A DNA stretch of 64,000 nucleotides from Lentzea sp. NEAU-D7 (GCF_026242055.1 NZ_JAPJDL010000030.1:55617-119616); one strand, 5' to 3'. Numbered from the stretch's first letter, positions 8,641 through 17,543 are shown. Notes: a model not told the origin generated them from the letters alone. A program made the numbers and translations.

Positions 8641-10071
8641 TTGCCCGACAAGAAGGTCTTCTACAATGTTGTCAACGGCGAGCGCGTCGAAGCCGCCGAT
8701 GGAAGCACTCTTGACGTCGTGAACCCCGCCACCGGCCAGGTCTACGCCACCTCGCCGCTGTCCGGAAAGTCCGATGTGGACAACGCGTTCGCGGCGGCGA
8801 GGACCGCCTTCGAGACGTGGCGTGATGTCACACCCGCACGGCGGCAGCTGGCTCTGCTGCGGATCGCGGACGTGTTGGAGACCCACGCCGAGGAGCTCGT
8901 CTGTGCCGAAGCCGTGAACACCGGGAAGCCTCTCGCAGTGACCAGGGCGGAGGAACTGCCCGCCTGTGTGGACCACCTGAGGTTCTTCGCCGGGGCCGCT
9001 CGTGCGCTGGACGGAAGAGCGGCGGGGGAGTACCTCGACGGGTTCACCTCATACGTGCGTCGCGAACCTGTTGGCGTCTGCGCACAGGTGGCGCCGTGGA
9101 ACTATCCGCTCATGATGGCGGTGTGGAAGATCGCGCCCGCGATCGCGGCCGGCAACACCGTGGTGCTCAAGCCTTCGGACACGACGCCCGCCACAACCGT
9201 GATGCTCGCCGAGCTGGTGGCGGACCTCCTGCCTCCAGGCGTGCTCAACGTGGTGTGCGGTGACCGGACGACCGGGAGGGCGCTGGTCGCTCATCGCGCC
9301 GCCGACATGGTGTCGATCACCGGGTCGGTGCGGGCGGGTGCGGAGGTCGCCGCTGCTGCGGCCGCCGATCTCAAACGAGTTCACCTGGAGCTCGGGGGCA
9401 ATGCTCCGGTCGTCGTGTTCGACGATGCCGATGTCGACGCGGCGGCGACCGCCATCGCCGCCGCCGGGTTCTTCAACGCCGGTCAGGACTGCACAGCGGC
9501 CACACGGGTTCTGGTCTCCGACGACGTGCACGACGAGTTCGTGGTGGCCCTCGCCGACGCTGCTCGGCAGACCAGGACCGGCGCCCCGGACCAGGACGTC
9601 CACTACGGGGCACTCAACAGCGCGGCCCAGCTCGAGCGGGTGAGCGGGTTCGTCGCCCGTCTGCCGAGGCACGCCACCGTGGAAGCCGGCGGCCATCGCA
9701 TCGGTGACCGCGGCTACTTCTACGCCCCGACCGTCGTCTCGGGCGTCCGGCCCGGCGACGAGATCGTCCGGGAGGAGGTGTTCGGCCCCGTCATCACCGT
9801 GCAGATGTTCACCGACGAGGCTGACGCCATCCGCGAGGCCAACGGCACCGACTACGCACTGGCCTCCTCGGTCTGGACCAGGGACCACGGTCGCGCCGCT
9901 CGCATGTCCCGCCGTCTCGACTTCGGTTGCGTCTGGATCAACTCGCACTTGCCGTTGGCGGCGGAGATGCCGCACGGGGGCTTCAAACACTCGGGCTACG
10001 GCAAGGACCTGTCCATGTACAGCTTGGAGGACTACACGCGTGTCAAGCACGTGATGTCCTCTTTGGACTGA
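8641..10071 (+). CDS. Aldehyde dehydrogenase, probable gamma-aminobutyraldehyde dehydrogenase
   Basis: 476 aa from a TTG start at 8641; GGAGA at 8630-8634 decides this start over the TTG at 8614 inside the permease gene. All ALDH catalytic elements are present: PWNYPL (oxyanion Asn), KPSDTTP and GNTVVLKPS (NAD binding), SITGSVRAG, general-base Glu in LELGGNAP, catalytic Cys in NAGQDCTAATR, and EVFGPV. The length and the HSGYGKDLSMYSLEDYTRVK end fit the PatD/PuuC-like aminobutyraldehyde group. It would oxidise the aldehyde made by the aminotransferase to an amino acid such as GABA, using NAD+. Substrate is assigned from context and overall likeness. Confidence 0.9.
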   Translation: MPDKKVFYNVVNGERVEAADGSTLDVVNPATGQVYATSPLSGKSDVDNAFAAARTAFETWRDVTPARRQLALLRIADVLETHAEELVCAEAVNTGKPLAVTRAEELPACVDHLRFFAGAARALDGRAAGEYLDGFTSYVRREPVGVCAQVAPWNYPLMMAVWKIAPAIAAGNTVVLKPSDTTPATTVMLAELVADLLPPGVLNVVCGDRTTGRALVAHRAADMVSITGSVRAGAEVAAAAAADLKRVHLELGGNAPVVVFDDADVDAAATAIAAAGFFNAGQDCTAATRVLVSDDVHDEFVVALADAARQTRTGAPDQDVHYGALNSAAQLERVSGFVARLPRHATVEAGGHRIGDRGYFYAPTVVSGVRPGDEIVREEVFGPVITVQMFTDEADAIREANGTDYALASSVWTRDHGRAARMSRRLDFGCVWINSHLPLAAEMPHGGFKHSGYGKDLSMYSLEDYTRVKHVMSSLD

Positions 10072-10079
10072 GTCTGTTC

Positions 10080-10106
10080 TTGCCGAGGCGGGTCTCGCCT
10101 CGGCAA
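10080..10106 (+). terminator. Hairpin after the aldehyde dehydrogenase
   Basis: TTGCCGAGGCG (10080-10090) pairs perfectly with CGCCTCGGCAA (10096-10106) around a 5-base loop, 9 bases after the stop codon. There is no T-tract, as is usual for actinobacterial terminator hairpins. Confidence 0.7.
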
Positions 10107-10422
10107 GTGGTCTCGTCGGCTGGGTGATGCGGGGGCATCAGATGATCATGCCGCTGTGGCTCGTTGTTGTAGTGGGACGCGATCGCCAGATACCGGTCCA
10201 CCGGCGGGTTGGTGGTGTCCTGGGTGCGTCCGCTGTCACTCTTCCAACTTGAGGAGTTGATTTGATCGTTCCAGGTGCCCCCTCGTGGGCGGTCGCAGGC
10301 TCGCAGATCGCGGGATCACGTGTTGTTCGACAGGTCAGCCTGTTGTGGAGCTCGAATCCGAAGTACGTGATCAGGCCGGGTAGGCGCCCTTCACGGTGCT
10401 GACATCCCTCGCAAGCTGTAGA
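10107..10422. other. Intergenic, possible transposase scrap
   Basis: No gene. The minus strand at about 10148-10202 reads DRYLAIASHYNNEPQRH, reminiscent of transposase/integrase C-termini, but it is too short to assign. Confidence 0.3.
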
Positions 10423-11937
10423 TCAACAGTTACGGCGCAGGACGGCACCGGACGTCCCCGGCAGCGACACGGAGGACACGGACCGCCCTGACTCGTCGGT
10501 GTAGGCGTCGCCCAGCGGGATCGTCGTGGCTGCCGCACCGGTCGGGTTCGAGTTCACGAGAACCGCACCGCACTCGAAGTCCCTGCGGAACAGATTGTTG
10601 CCGACCGGCCGGTACGCGGCACGCGGTGAGCCGAGCGTCCAGCCGTACTCCGCTCGGTCCGGTGACGGGTCGCCGTAGCCGTCGGTCTCGGCGATGGGGG
10701 CGAAGGCACTGCGCGGACCGCTGACCATGAGGTAGCTCGCCAACGCGTACCGGAACGGGCGCGGCACGCCGCCGGTGAGATGCGGCTGCACCCAGGTGAT
10801 CTTACCGCGAGCTTCGTTCGCGGAGACCTCCTTCAGCTGCCGGCTCCAGCCCTGATCGTACTCCGGCAGCAGGTTCGTGTCGCTGAACGCAAGCCACCAC
10901 TCGTCGAAACCACCGTCGAGGTGCTCCATGTAGGTCGTCCAGGCTCCGGTGAACAGCCGTGCGTTCGAGAGGTTCGCGACTGTTGTCAGCCCTGCTGCGG
11001 AGAGTCTGCTACCGACGTTGGCCAGCATGGTCGTGTAGGCGTTCTGGAACGAGCTGTCATCGGGGTACCTGGCCGGGCAAACACCGTCGTGGTAGCTGTC
11101 GCAGGAGAACAACGCGTTGTCGAGCAGCACTCCGTCGAACCCGGCTGCCGTGGTGGACGAGATGACGTTGGCGATCCAGGCGTTCTGGTAGCCGGTGTTG
11201 CCGACGTCCATCTGCCAGTGCCCGGAGTAGCCGCTGTACTGGAGGCGTTGGCCCGTTGCGGTGGTGAGGAACCATTCGGGGTGTTTCCGCTCGGTGTCGC
11301 AATATCCGACGCCGGTGGGAAGCTGAGCGTCGTCCGTTCCGTTGCTGCAGGCGTAGCTGCGCGTCGAGGAGAGGTCCTTGTAGACGAAGACCTGAACACC
11401 AGGGCTGGCCGCCTTGATCTTCGCGATCATCGAGCTCTCCCACGCGTTGAGCACGATGTAGGCATGCCGACGTGCTTCGGCTTCGAGTTGTCCGTCGGGC
11501 ACCGGCGTGCTGTTGAGGTGTAGCCAGAAGGACTGTGTGGACGGTGCGGACTGCGAGCGCGCGGTTGCGGCGGGTGTGGACGCGGTCGGCGCGGGAGGTT
11601 GCGCGGGTGCCGGCTCGGCCGGAGCAGCGGTAGTGGCTTGGGCCGAGCTCGTGTTCCGCGAGCCGAGCTGATTCACGGTCGAGAAGGCGTCGTTGAGCAG
11701 CGGCAGGTCCCTGATCGACGCGAGTCGTGACTCGTGGCCGCGCTCGTAGCTGGACGGAACGGGTCCGGAGTCCATCGCACCGCCGATGGACGTGGTGTCG
11801 CTGCGCACGGCAACGAGAGTTGCCGAAACCGTCGTGCACCACACGAGCACGGTAAGCAGTTGCGCCATCGCGAACCCGCGCACCAGCCGGCGGCCGAGAG
11901 GACCTGCCGTGTCCCGCCTTCGCGGCCTGAGCGCCAT
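10423..11937 (-). CDS. Secreted putative glycoside hydrolase (GHL15-like)
   Basis: 504 aa with ATG start and GGAGGT 5 bases upstream. An Arg-rich N-terminus is followed by one hydrophobic helix (residues about 22-44, MAQLLTVLVWCTTVSATLVA): a signal peptide or anchor. A Ser/Thr/Ala/Pro-rich linker covers about 85-135. The rest resembles the putative glycoside hydrolase family often labelled GHL15, with a TIM-barrel-like order: HAYIVLNAWE, VQVFVYKDLSS, ...WQMDVGNTGYQNAWI, GFDGVLLDNA, FDEWWLAFSD. Acidic residues in GVLLDNALFSCD and DGGFDEWW are candidate catalytic positions. It probably acts outside the cell on an unknown polysaccharide and appears to be a single-gene unit. Confidence 0.75.
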   Translation of the reverse strand: MALRPRRRDTAGPLGRRLVRGFAMAQLLTVLVWCTTVSATLVAVRSDTTSIGGAMDSGPVPSSYERGHESRLASIRDLPLLNDAFSTVNQLGSRNTSSAQATTAAPAEPAPAQPPAPTASTPAATARSQSAPSTQSFWLHLNSTPVPDGQLEAEARRHAYIVLNAWESSMIAKIKAASPGVQVFVYKDLSSTRSYACSNGTDDAQLPTGVGYCDTERKHPEWFLTTATGQRLQYSGYSGHWQMDVGNTGYQNAWIANVISSTTAAGFDGVLLDNALFSCDSYHDGVCPARYPDDSSFQNAYTTMLANVGSRLSAAGLTTVANLSNARLFTGAWTTYMEHLDGGFDEWWLAFSDTNLLPEYDQGWSRQLKEVSANEARGKITWVQPHLTGGVPRPFRYALASYLMVSGPRSAFAPIAETDGYGDPSPDRAEYGWTLGSPRAAYRPVGNNLFRRDFECGAVLVNSNPTGAAATTIPLGDAYTDESGRSVSSVSLPGTSGAVLRRNC

Positions 11938-12171
11938 GTCGACCTCCGGAGAGAAGCGGGCGAACGCGGCCCGAAGGACTGGTAGGCGGGCGGTTCATTG
12001 CCAGGAAGACGTTAAGCGAGCCGATCGATCCAGTTGTTTCCTCCGAGAGCTACCCGTTCGGGCCGTTCGGATGCGGGTCATGCCAGTTGCCGGGTCGGGC
12101 GAACGCCGCGCCCGTTCAGGTGCCGATCCGGCCCCAGAACTTGTGACTCCGCGGTGCTCAACGTCTCTCAT
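11938..12171. other. Intergenic region
   Basis: It lies between the divergently placed secreted hydrolase gene and the rightward FAD-protein pseudogene. I see no gene or convincing regulatory motif apart from the hydrolase ribosome binding site at its left edge. Confidence 0.3.
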
Positions 12172-13253
12172 GAGGATCGGCGTGGTGGGCGCAGGTGCGA
12201 TAGCGGTGTGCCTGCTCGACGCGCTGTCCAGGTCCACCTCCGTGCCGCGCAGGTGACGAAGTTCGGCGACTCGGACGTGCTGTGGCGGGGTCGCGCGTGC
12301 CGGCATGACCTGGAAGCGGCACGCATCAACACGCCGCCGCGGATCATGTACGCGCAGAGGGGACCCCCGCGCATCTCAGTGCTGGCCGCGCAGGGACGAG
12401 TACAAGATCGATCCCTGGCTCAGTTCCCCGATCGTGTCGCGATCCGGATACGGGATCTGTCTCGAGGAGTGAGCGAGGACCGCGATCACCATTCTGGGGG
12501 CAGCGCGGCTGGCCAGCGCGGATGGTCGACGAACGGGTGGCCGGCTGGGGACCGCTGCGACCTGTGAGCGGGAAGGTGTTCACCGTTGATCACACGGTGC
12601 TGTAGGTCGGGCCAGAAACCCCTCCTGGCCACTGCGCCCTGGCGGGACTGCCGGCTACGTGGCGGATCCGTTCCCCTCAAGGTCGAGCTGATCCCGATCC
12701 GCCGCGGTGCGACGGTGGCGGGTTACCGGGCAGCAGCAGGCCCGACGTCGGGAAAGTGTTGTGCACCTTGGAGGAACGCGAACACACCGGAGTGATTTCA
12801 CTGGTGCGGATGATCTTCGGGGTGGAGGATGCGGTGCTGAAGCTGCGCAGGCATCTCGCCGAGATCGATGACGACCGCAGGCGCGCAAGGTTCTGGTCAG
12901 GACTGCGCACGCGCTCATCGGCCGACGTGGCCACTGCTGACGGCCTCCGACCGATGGTTCCAGTCGAACGACGTCCGGCGGATCTCGATGTTCTGCGCGC
13001 CGATGGTCCCGATTGAAGCGGACGTCGCGGTGAGGAAGTTCGACAGCGCCCAGCTGCGCCTGAACGGTGGTGTTCGCTGATGTGGAGGTTTCGGATCGAG
13101 ACTGACCGTGAGTTCACCGCCGATCACGTCGTCACCGCGGTCAACGTGGTGCCTCGGTCGGGTCTCACCCATCACCGGGAACGCGTGATGTCCGCCAGCC
13201 TGGAGGAGTGTCTCGCGATCATGTGCGGTGAGCGTTCCGGGCGCTGGACGTAG
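12172..13253 (+). pseudogene. Decayed FAD/NAD(P)-binding protein gene
   Basis: The start is clear: ATG at 12172 gives MRIGVVGAGAIAVCLLDAL, a Rossmann FAD-binding motif (GxGxxA). The reading then hops frames but keeps the expected order: LWRGRACRHDLEAARINTPP (about 12280-12345), FTVDHTVL then a stop (about 12580), RRHLAEIDDDRRRARFW (about 12848-12898), DRWFQSNDVRRISMFCAPMV (about 12948-13010), EFTADHVVTAVNVVPRSG (about 13112-13165). This order matches intact FAD-NAD(P)-binding proteins of actinobacteria as I remember them. There are at least four frameshifts or stops, so no functional product. Confidence 0.75.
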
Positions 13254-13339
13254 GGCGCCCTTTGGACTTTCAGGAGGGTTTACATATCGTCGAGCTTCGT
13301 GTCGTACGTCGGCAGGTCCTCGCACACGGCTACGAGCAA

Positions 13340-13580
13340 GTTGCTTCAGTCGAACTGCGGTGCTTCCAGTTGGTTGCGGCTCTTCAGGAAGCGCGATGTA
13401 CCTCTCGCACTTGGCGCTGATCACTGCCTTCATGTCGCCCGACTCCGGGAGGATCTGCTTGCCGGCATCGTTCAGTGAGTGGCAGAAGCAGTTCTCGTAG
13501 AATTTGGTTTCGCCTGGCCCTGTCAGGTAGTCCCACGGGTCAGTCAGTAGAAGACCTGCTCCCAGGTTGTCACGACCTCC
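13340..13580 (-). pseudogene. Fragment of unknown protein gene
   Basis: On the minus strand a stretch beginning near 13560 (TDPWDYLTGPGETKFYENCF, then KQILPESGDMKAVISAKCER) looks like authentic, moderately AT-rich coding sequence of the same style as the neighbouring accessory genes. It has no start with a ribosome binding site and runs into low-quality sequence. It lies directly downstream of the HG-domain fragment at 13603-13935 and may be its separated C-terminal part. Family unknown. Confidence 0.35.
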
Positions 13581-13602
13581 TACCGGGCATCGGGGAGCGT
13601 CC

Positions 13603-13935
13603 TCAGAACTCCAGGAAAGACTTGCCGTTGTCGCGCTGCTCCAGGAGATCCCACGACGTCGTGATGTCTGCTTGGGCTTCGGCCAGCTGTGGACGATCCG
13701 CGTCAGCATCGTCAACGTCTCCGCACAGAGGATCACAGGCGAGGACGTAGAGGTTGCCTGGCTGCTGACGCGATCGAGAGCGGGCAGAGGGCTACATCAG
13801 CGTGGTCGTCTGCCGGTCGAGCAGCTCGTCGTTCGCCGCGAGAAAGTCACCGATGAGGTTGGGCGGGACGGACGTGTCTCCGATGGCGGTCGCCCCGTGT
13901 CCCGCGACGCAGAGATCCAAGTCGGCCGTTCTCAC
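13603..13935 (-). pseudogene. HG-domain gene C, interrupted by an in-frame TAG
   Basis: It begins with GTG at 13935, overlapping the TGA of the upstream gene (GTGA), so it is translationally coupled to the 479-aa protein. The product starts VRTADLDLCVAGHGATAIGD, followed by SVPPNLIGDFL, matching the (G/A)HG-VPP start of proteins D (837-2132), A (23735-25000) and B (30073-31701). After codon 47 there is a TAG (13792-13794). The same frame then continues as plausible protein (QQPGNLYVLACDPLCGDVDD, DLLEQRDNGKSFLEF) to a TGA at 13603. A nonsense mutation is the simplest reading; two short genes or read-through are alternatives. Confidence 0.55.
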
Positions 13936-15371
13936 ACCACGTTGCCGTCGAAATCCACATAGTAAATGCTGCTGTCGTAGTGGTACTCGGGGTTGTAGGC
14001 GTCCAGCGCCGCGATCAGTGGTTCCCGGCTCAGCGGTTGCTTCCACACGTCCGGGCTCATGAGAACCAACACAGATCTGTCGTCGGAGACACCTGCCATC
14101 AACCTGCGACGGTTGATGGCCTCGTACCCACCGCTGCCGTGCCAGCCTCGGATCTCGTTGAAGCCACCGGCCTCGCGCGGCTGGCACAGCACGATCATCG
14201 TCACACAGTCACCCATGTACCCAGTGCACATTCCCCGATAACCGCTGTTTCGTGTGATGTAGGGGAATTGTGTCTCGTTCTTGGTCTGCTGGAACAGTAC
14301 GTACCATTCGCCGGACGGGGCGTTGGCGCTGAGCTGAGTCGGCACGAAGTCTGGATATTCTTTAAAGCTTGTCTTGTCGCTGACCCCGGAGTGGTCGTAG
14401 TCGTCCTCGCTCTGGTTCGACTGAGCCTCGCGAGTCTTCACGTGAAGGTAAAGTTCGATGTAAAAGAGTTCGAAGAGCTCCTCCCGTCTCGCGGGCTGGA
14501 TCTCCTGGCTCAGGAAGTCGTCGAGCTTATGGTGTTCGGTGAGATTCGAGAAGTCGATCTCCTGCTGTTCGAAGAGCCAGCTGGCGAAGCAGTACAGCAG
14601 GAGTTCTTCCGGATTTTTCTTCTGTGCTTTGAGATCTTCGGAGCTCAGTTTCTCACTCAGGGTCCTCCAAGAGAGGGCCTCGGTGTCATCGCTGCTGACG
14701 CTGGCGTCCGAGCTGACCGAGCTGGATTCGCCGGATGCATAGCTGTAGTGATAGTGGTACCAGTCTGAGTAAAATGCCATGTAGTAGCTGTTCAGCTCGC
14801 TCTCGGAGATCCTCAGGCTGGCGCTCATGTATTCGGCGGCGGTTGTTGTTTCGTGCCATTCGTTGAGAAAGTCCGAGCCTGGGTCGTGATGATTGAACCA
14901 ATGATGAAAAGACCGCATCAGCACATCGAAGGAGTCATTCTTCGCAATCTCGTGGGTTATCGAGCGAAAATGGCTCGCTTCTGTCGGGAAGTCCGCTGGA
15001 TCAAGGTCCTTAAGGTGGTCTTGCCATCTCATTCTGATCGTCCTTCTCTTTGGATCCGGTAGTGATTTAAAAACGTTCGCATGTCGATCACTGAACTCGT
15101 TCAGGCCTCCGCTGCTTCTAGGTTGTTGAAACTTCGTCAACGTCACGCACGAGATCACCTCGACATCGGAGGCGATCTCGTGCCGGTCGCAGAAATCCAG
15201 CATTTCCTGGGATCCGAGAAGACCGCCAACAGGGGAACCTAATACGCTTCTCTGCTTCGAGACGAGCGCTGTCAGGCGTATCTTCCAAGACGAGTTGTCC
15301 GAGGTCTCCAGAACGGTCATCGTGTCGTTCACCGCCAGGAGTTCGATCAGCCTGCTTAGGTCGTGGGGCAC
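13932..15371 (-). CDS. Large unknown protein with possible Cys-His catalytic C-terminus
   Basis: Up to 479 aa. The first possible start is GTG at 15371, but it lacks a clear RBS, so the true start could be at an internal GTG/ATG near residues 14-18 (VNDTMTVLETS). The middle is helical and acidic, with a Ser-rich stretch (SYASGESSSVSSDASVSSDD, about residues 215-235). The last 130 residues look like a separate compact domain with CTGYMGDCVTMIVLC and, 20 residues later, GWHGSGGYE. A Cys in a Gly-rich turn followed by a Gly-flanked His recalls CNF/CheD-type deamidase cores, but this is only a visual resemblance. There is no signal peptide or membrane segment. It is coupled by GTGA to HG-domain gene C, implying a shared role. 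Confidence 0.65.
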   Translation of the reverse strand: MPHDLSRLIELLAVNDTMTVLETSDNSSWKIRLTALVSKQRSVLGSPVGGLLGSQEMLDFCDRHEIASDVEVISCVTLTKFQQPRSSGGLNEFSDRHANVFKSLPDPKRRTIRMRWQDHLKDLDPADFPTEASHFRSITHEIAKNDSFDVLMRSFHHWFNHHDPGSDFLNEWHETTTAAEYMSASLRISESELNSYYMAFYSDWYHYHYSYASGESSSVSSDASVSSDDTEALSWRTLSEKLSSEDLKAQKKNPEELLLYCFASWLFEQQEIDFSNLTEHHKLDDFLSQEIQPARREELFELFYIELYLHVKTREAQSNQSEDDYDHSGVSDKTSFKEYPDFVPTQLSANAPSGEWYVLFQQTKNETQFPYITRNSGYRGMCTGYMGDCVTMIVLCQPREAGGFNEIRGWHGSGGYEAINRRRLMAGVSDDRSVLVLMSPDVWKQPLSREPLIAALDAYNPEYHYDSSIYYVDFDGNVV

Positions 15372-16074
15372 GGTCGTGGTGTCGAGACGAAGCTGAAGGC
15401 CTCACCGCGGGTCGCGGTCTGCGCCTTGTTGCCAAGGCAGAACACGTCCTCGACTCCCCTCCGACTTGCCTCGTCGAAGTTCTCCGCCGAGGTCACCGCT
15501 GTGCTGAACCCGCCGTACATCGCACGTGCGATCTTGACGGCGATCTTCCCCAGGAATCCGGCGCCGACCAAGCGAACCGCAGGCGCTCCGCGCTCCGCGT
15601 TTAGACGTCGTGACGAGTAGGCAGTAGCACCTGCGCACAACAGCGGTGCGGCCCTGCTCAGCGACAGGTTCGACGGAACACGGCGAACAAAGCGTTCGCC
15701 CACCACCATGTTTGACATGAAGCCGCCGTAGGTCATGATGCCGCTCGGTCACTCGGTGGCCTTCCCAGCAGCGCGCGAGTTCGGCAGTAGTCGACGCGGC
15801 CAACGCCCACATAATCGCCGGTGCCGAGTCTGCTCACCTTCGAGCCGACACGTCCAACCATGCCGACGACCTCGTATCGGGGCACCACCATGTAGACGGT
15901 GACGCCCAGGTGAGTGAGCACCTGGTGTAGATCGAAGGTGCGGACGTCGCAGAACAGCACCTCGATTACCACGTCCGCCGGAAGCAAGGATTGACGCCAC
16001 ACTCCGAACGGGCAGGGTGACCCGGTGGCGTCGAACGCCGCGCACGCCCTCACCTCGACCATGGCTGGCTCCAC
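15356..16074 (-). pseudogene. Frameshifted zinc-type alcohol dehydrogenase
   Basis: Two consecutive frames on the minus strand together follow a Zn-dependent alcohol dehydrogenase of the cinnamyl-alcohol/YahK type. The 5' part (16074 to about 15733) has ACAAFDATGSPCPF, VVIEVLFCDVRTFDLHQV, VPRYEVVGMVGRVGSKVS and YVGVGRVDYCR. The second frame (about 15736 to 15356) has TYGGFMSNMVV, PLLCAGATAYS and LVGAGFLGKIAVKIARAM. Catalytic zinc ligands are altered: the usual GVCHSDLH reads DVRTFDLH, and the GHE motif reads RYE. The C-terminal third is missing. It overlaps the end of the aldehyde dehydrogenase ORF upstream, suggesting an old alcohol/aldehyde oxidation operon that has decayed. Confidence 0.8.
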
Positions 16075-17543
16075 GCCGCCGGTGCCTCAAACGTCCCGGA
16101 CTCGGACCGGACGCCCGGATCGGCTACGCGAGGAAGCCGAAGTTCCTGAGAGACGAGGAAATCGTCCAGCGCACGGCTGTCGTCCGCAGGAGTCGTGTGG
16201 GAAACGAGCTGTTCGCCCAACGGCTCCGCGGCCCAGAAACCTCCGTTGACGTCGACGTTGCCGGCGCGCAGCCTCGACGCGACCAGGACAGCCCTGCTGA
16301 TGTCGCAGGACCAAACGGTCGCGGAGGTCGTCCACTGGGAGGCGTTGGCGAGCGCGATGGCGTCGACGTCTCCGAGGTGCGGTGAGATTGACAGGACCGG
16401 GCCGCGGAAGGCTTCGCCGCCCAGGGCGGCGCCGCAGTCCGCCATCCCCAGCACCGTTGGCACGACGAAGTAGCCGGAAGTTGTTCCCCGTGGAGGAGCG
16501 AGACCGCCGGTGATCACCACGGCGTGGTGGTCGACCGCCTCGGAGACGTGCCGGAGAACCTCTTCCTTGTGCCGCGCGGAAACCTGTGGACCCATTTCGG
16601 TGGCGGGATTGTGCGGATCACCCACGACGAGTGCCTCCACAGCTTCACGTGCCAGCTCACACGCCTTCTCGTACTTCGGCTTCGGGACCAGCATCCGGGT
16701 GACGGTTGCGCGTGAAGGACCGGTCGTCATGCAGCTCCGGACCGAGCTGTGGACCGCCGAGTACAGGTCGGCGTCGTCGAGGACGACCGACGTGCCGCAG
16801 CTGTGGTGTTCGGAGCAGACCCTGTTGCCGGTGCGGGAGGCGATCTCACCGACTCGTCTGCTGGTGGAGGATGATGATCCGGCGAAGGCGATGACGTCGA
16901 CGAGCGGGTTGCCGGCGAGAGCCTCACCGGCTTGCCTGCCTGAGCCCGCGACGAGGTTGAACACGCCCGGTGGGAGGCCAGCTGCGTCGACCGCGTGGGC
17001 GAGCGCGAACGCGTTGAGGGGCGCGAGCTCGGACGGTTTGAGCACAACGGTGCAGCCGGCGGCCAACGCGGCCGCCACGGTCAACGCAATGTGGTGCAGA
17101 GGGTCGTGCCACGGCGTGATCACTCCGACCACACCCGCTGGGCGGTGGAAGGTCAGCGAGCAGTGGGACAGCTCAGGCTCCTGACGGTGTCTGGCGAGAT
17201 CCGCGTACGACCGCCAGTTCGCGACGGAGCGCTCGAGTTCGGTGAGCCGGGCGCGGCGGATCGGCATCCCGCATTCCGCCGTGACGAGCTTCGCCAGGTC
17301 GTCAGCCCTGTCCTCCAGCAGCAAGGCGATCATGTCGAGGTGTGCGGCCCGTTCGGCGCCGGTCGTCCTGGACCACGCCACGAGCGCCCCGGCCGCGGCG
17401 TCCACCGCCGCCGTCACGTCCTCCGGGCCACCAGCGGACACGAGACCGGCGACTTCTTCGGTCGTGGGGTCCAGGACCTCGATCACGCCGGTGTCCGACT
17501 TGAGCCAGCGACCTTTGATGTAGTGGTGAGTGTGGCGTCGCAC
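16050..17543 (-). CDS. Aldehyde dehydrogenase homologue lacking catalytic Cys (probably inactive)
   Basis: 497 aa from GTG at 17543, chosen because GGAGGG lies just upstream and the family N-terminus (YIKGRWLKSDTG) starts here; the open frame itself runs further. The ALDH fold is followed throughout (FHRPAGVVGVITPW, GCTVVLKPSELAPLN, LPPGVFNLVAGSGR, VVLDDADLYSAV, YFVVPTVL). Active-site residues are lost: PWNYPL reads PWHDPL, and the Gly-Gln-x-Cys motif reads GPSRATVTRML, with Arg where Cys should be. The general-base Glu position is kept (SEHHSCG). An uninterrupted frame with a dead active site suggests a recent pseudogene or a protein kept for a non-catalytic role. The alcohol dehydrogenase remnant lies directly downstream. 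Confidence 0.75.
   Translation of the reverse strand: MRRHTHHYIKGRWLKSDTGVIEVLDPTTEEVAGLVSAGGPEDVTAAVDAAAGALVAWSRTTGAERAAHLDMIALLLEDRADDLAKLVTAECGMPIRRARLTELERSVANWRSYADLARHRQEPELSHCSLTFHRPAGVVGVITPWHDPLHHIALTVAAALAAGCTVVLKPSELAPLNAFALAHAVDAAGLPPGVFNLVAGSGRQAGEALAGNPLVDVIAFAGSSSSTSRRVGEIASRTGNRVCSEHHSCGTSVVLDDADLYSAVHSSVRSCMTTGPSRATVTRMLVPKPKYEKACELAREAVEALVVGDPHNPATEMGPQVSARHKEEVLRHVSEAVDHHAVVITGGLAPPRGTTSGYFVVPTVLGMADCGAALGGEAFRGPVLSISPHLGDVDAIALANASQWTTSATVWSCDISRAVLVASRLRAGNVDVNGGFWAAEPLGEQLVSHTTPADDSRALDDFLVSQELRLPRVADPGVRSESGTFEAPAAWSQPWSR

Noticed and set aside
7556..8722. 388-codon plus-strand frame overlapping the permease
   Set aside because: Arg/Gly/Asp-rich wrong-frame translation of the APC permease gene, which has the clear membrane-helix pattern and RBS.
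12915..13736. 273-codon minus-strand frame
   Set aside because: It fuses a plausible fragment (13340-13580) with antisense of the FAD-protein pseudogene; no single gene explains it.
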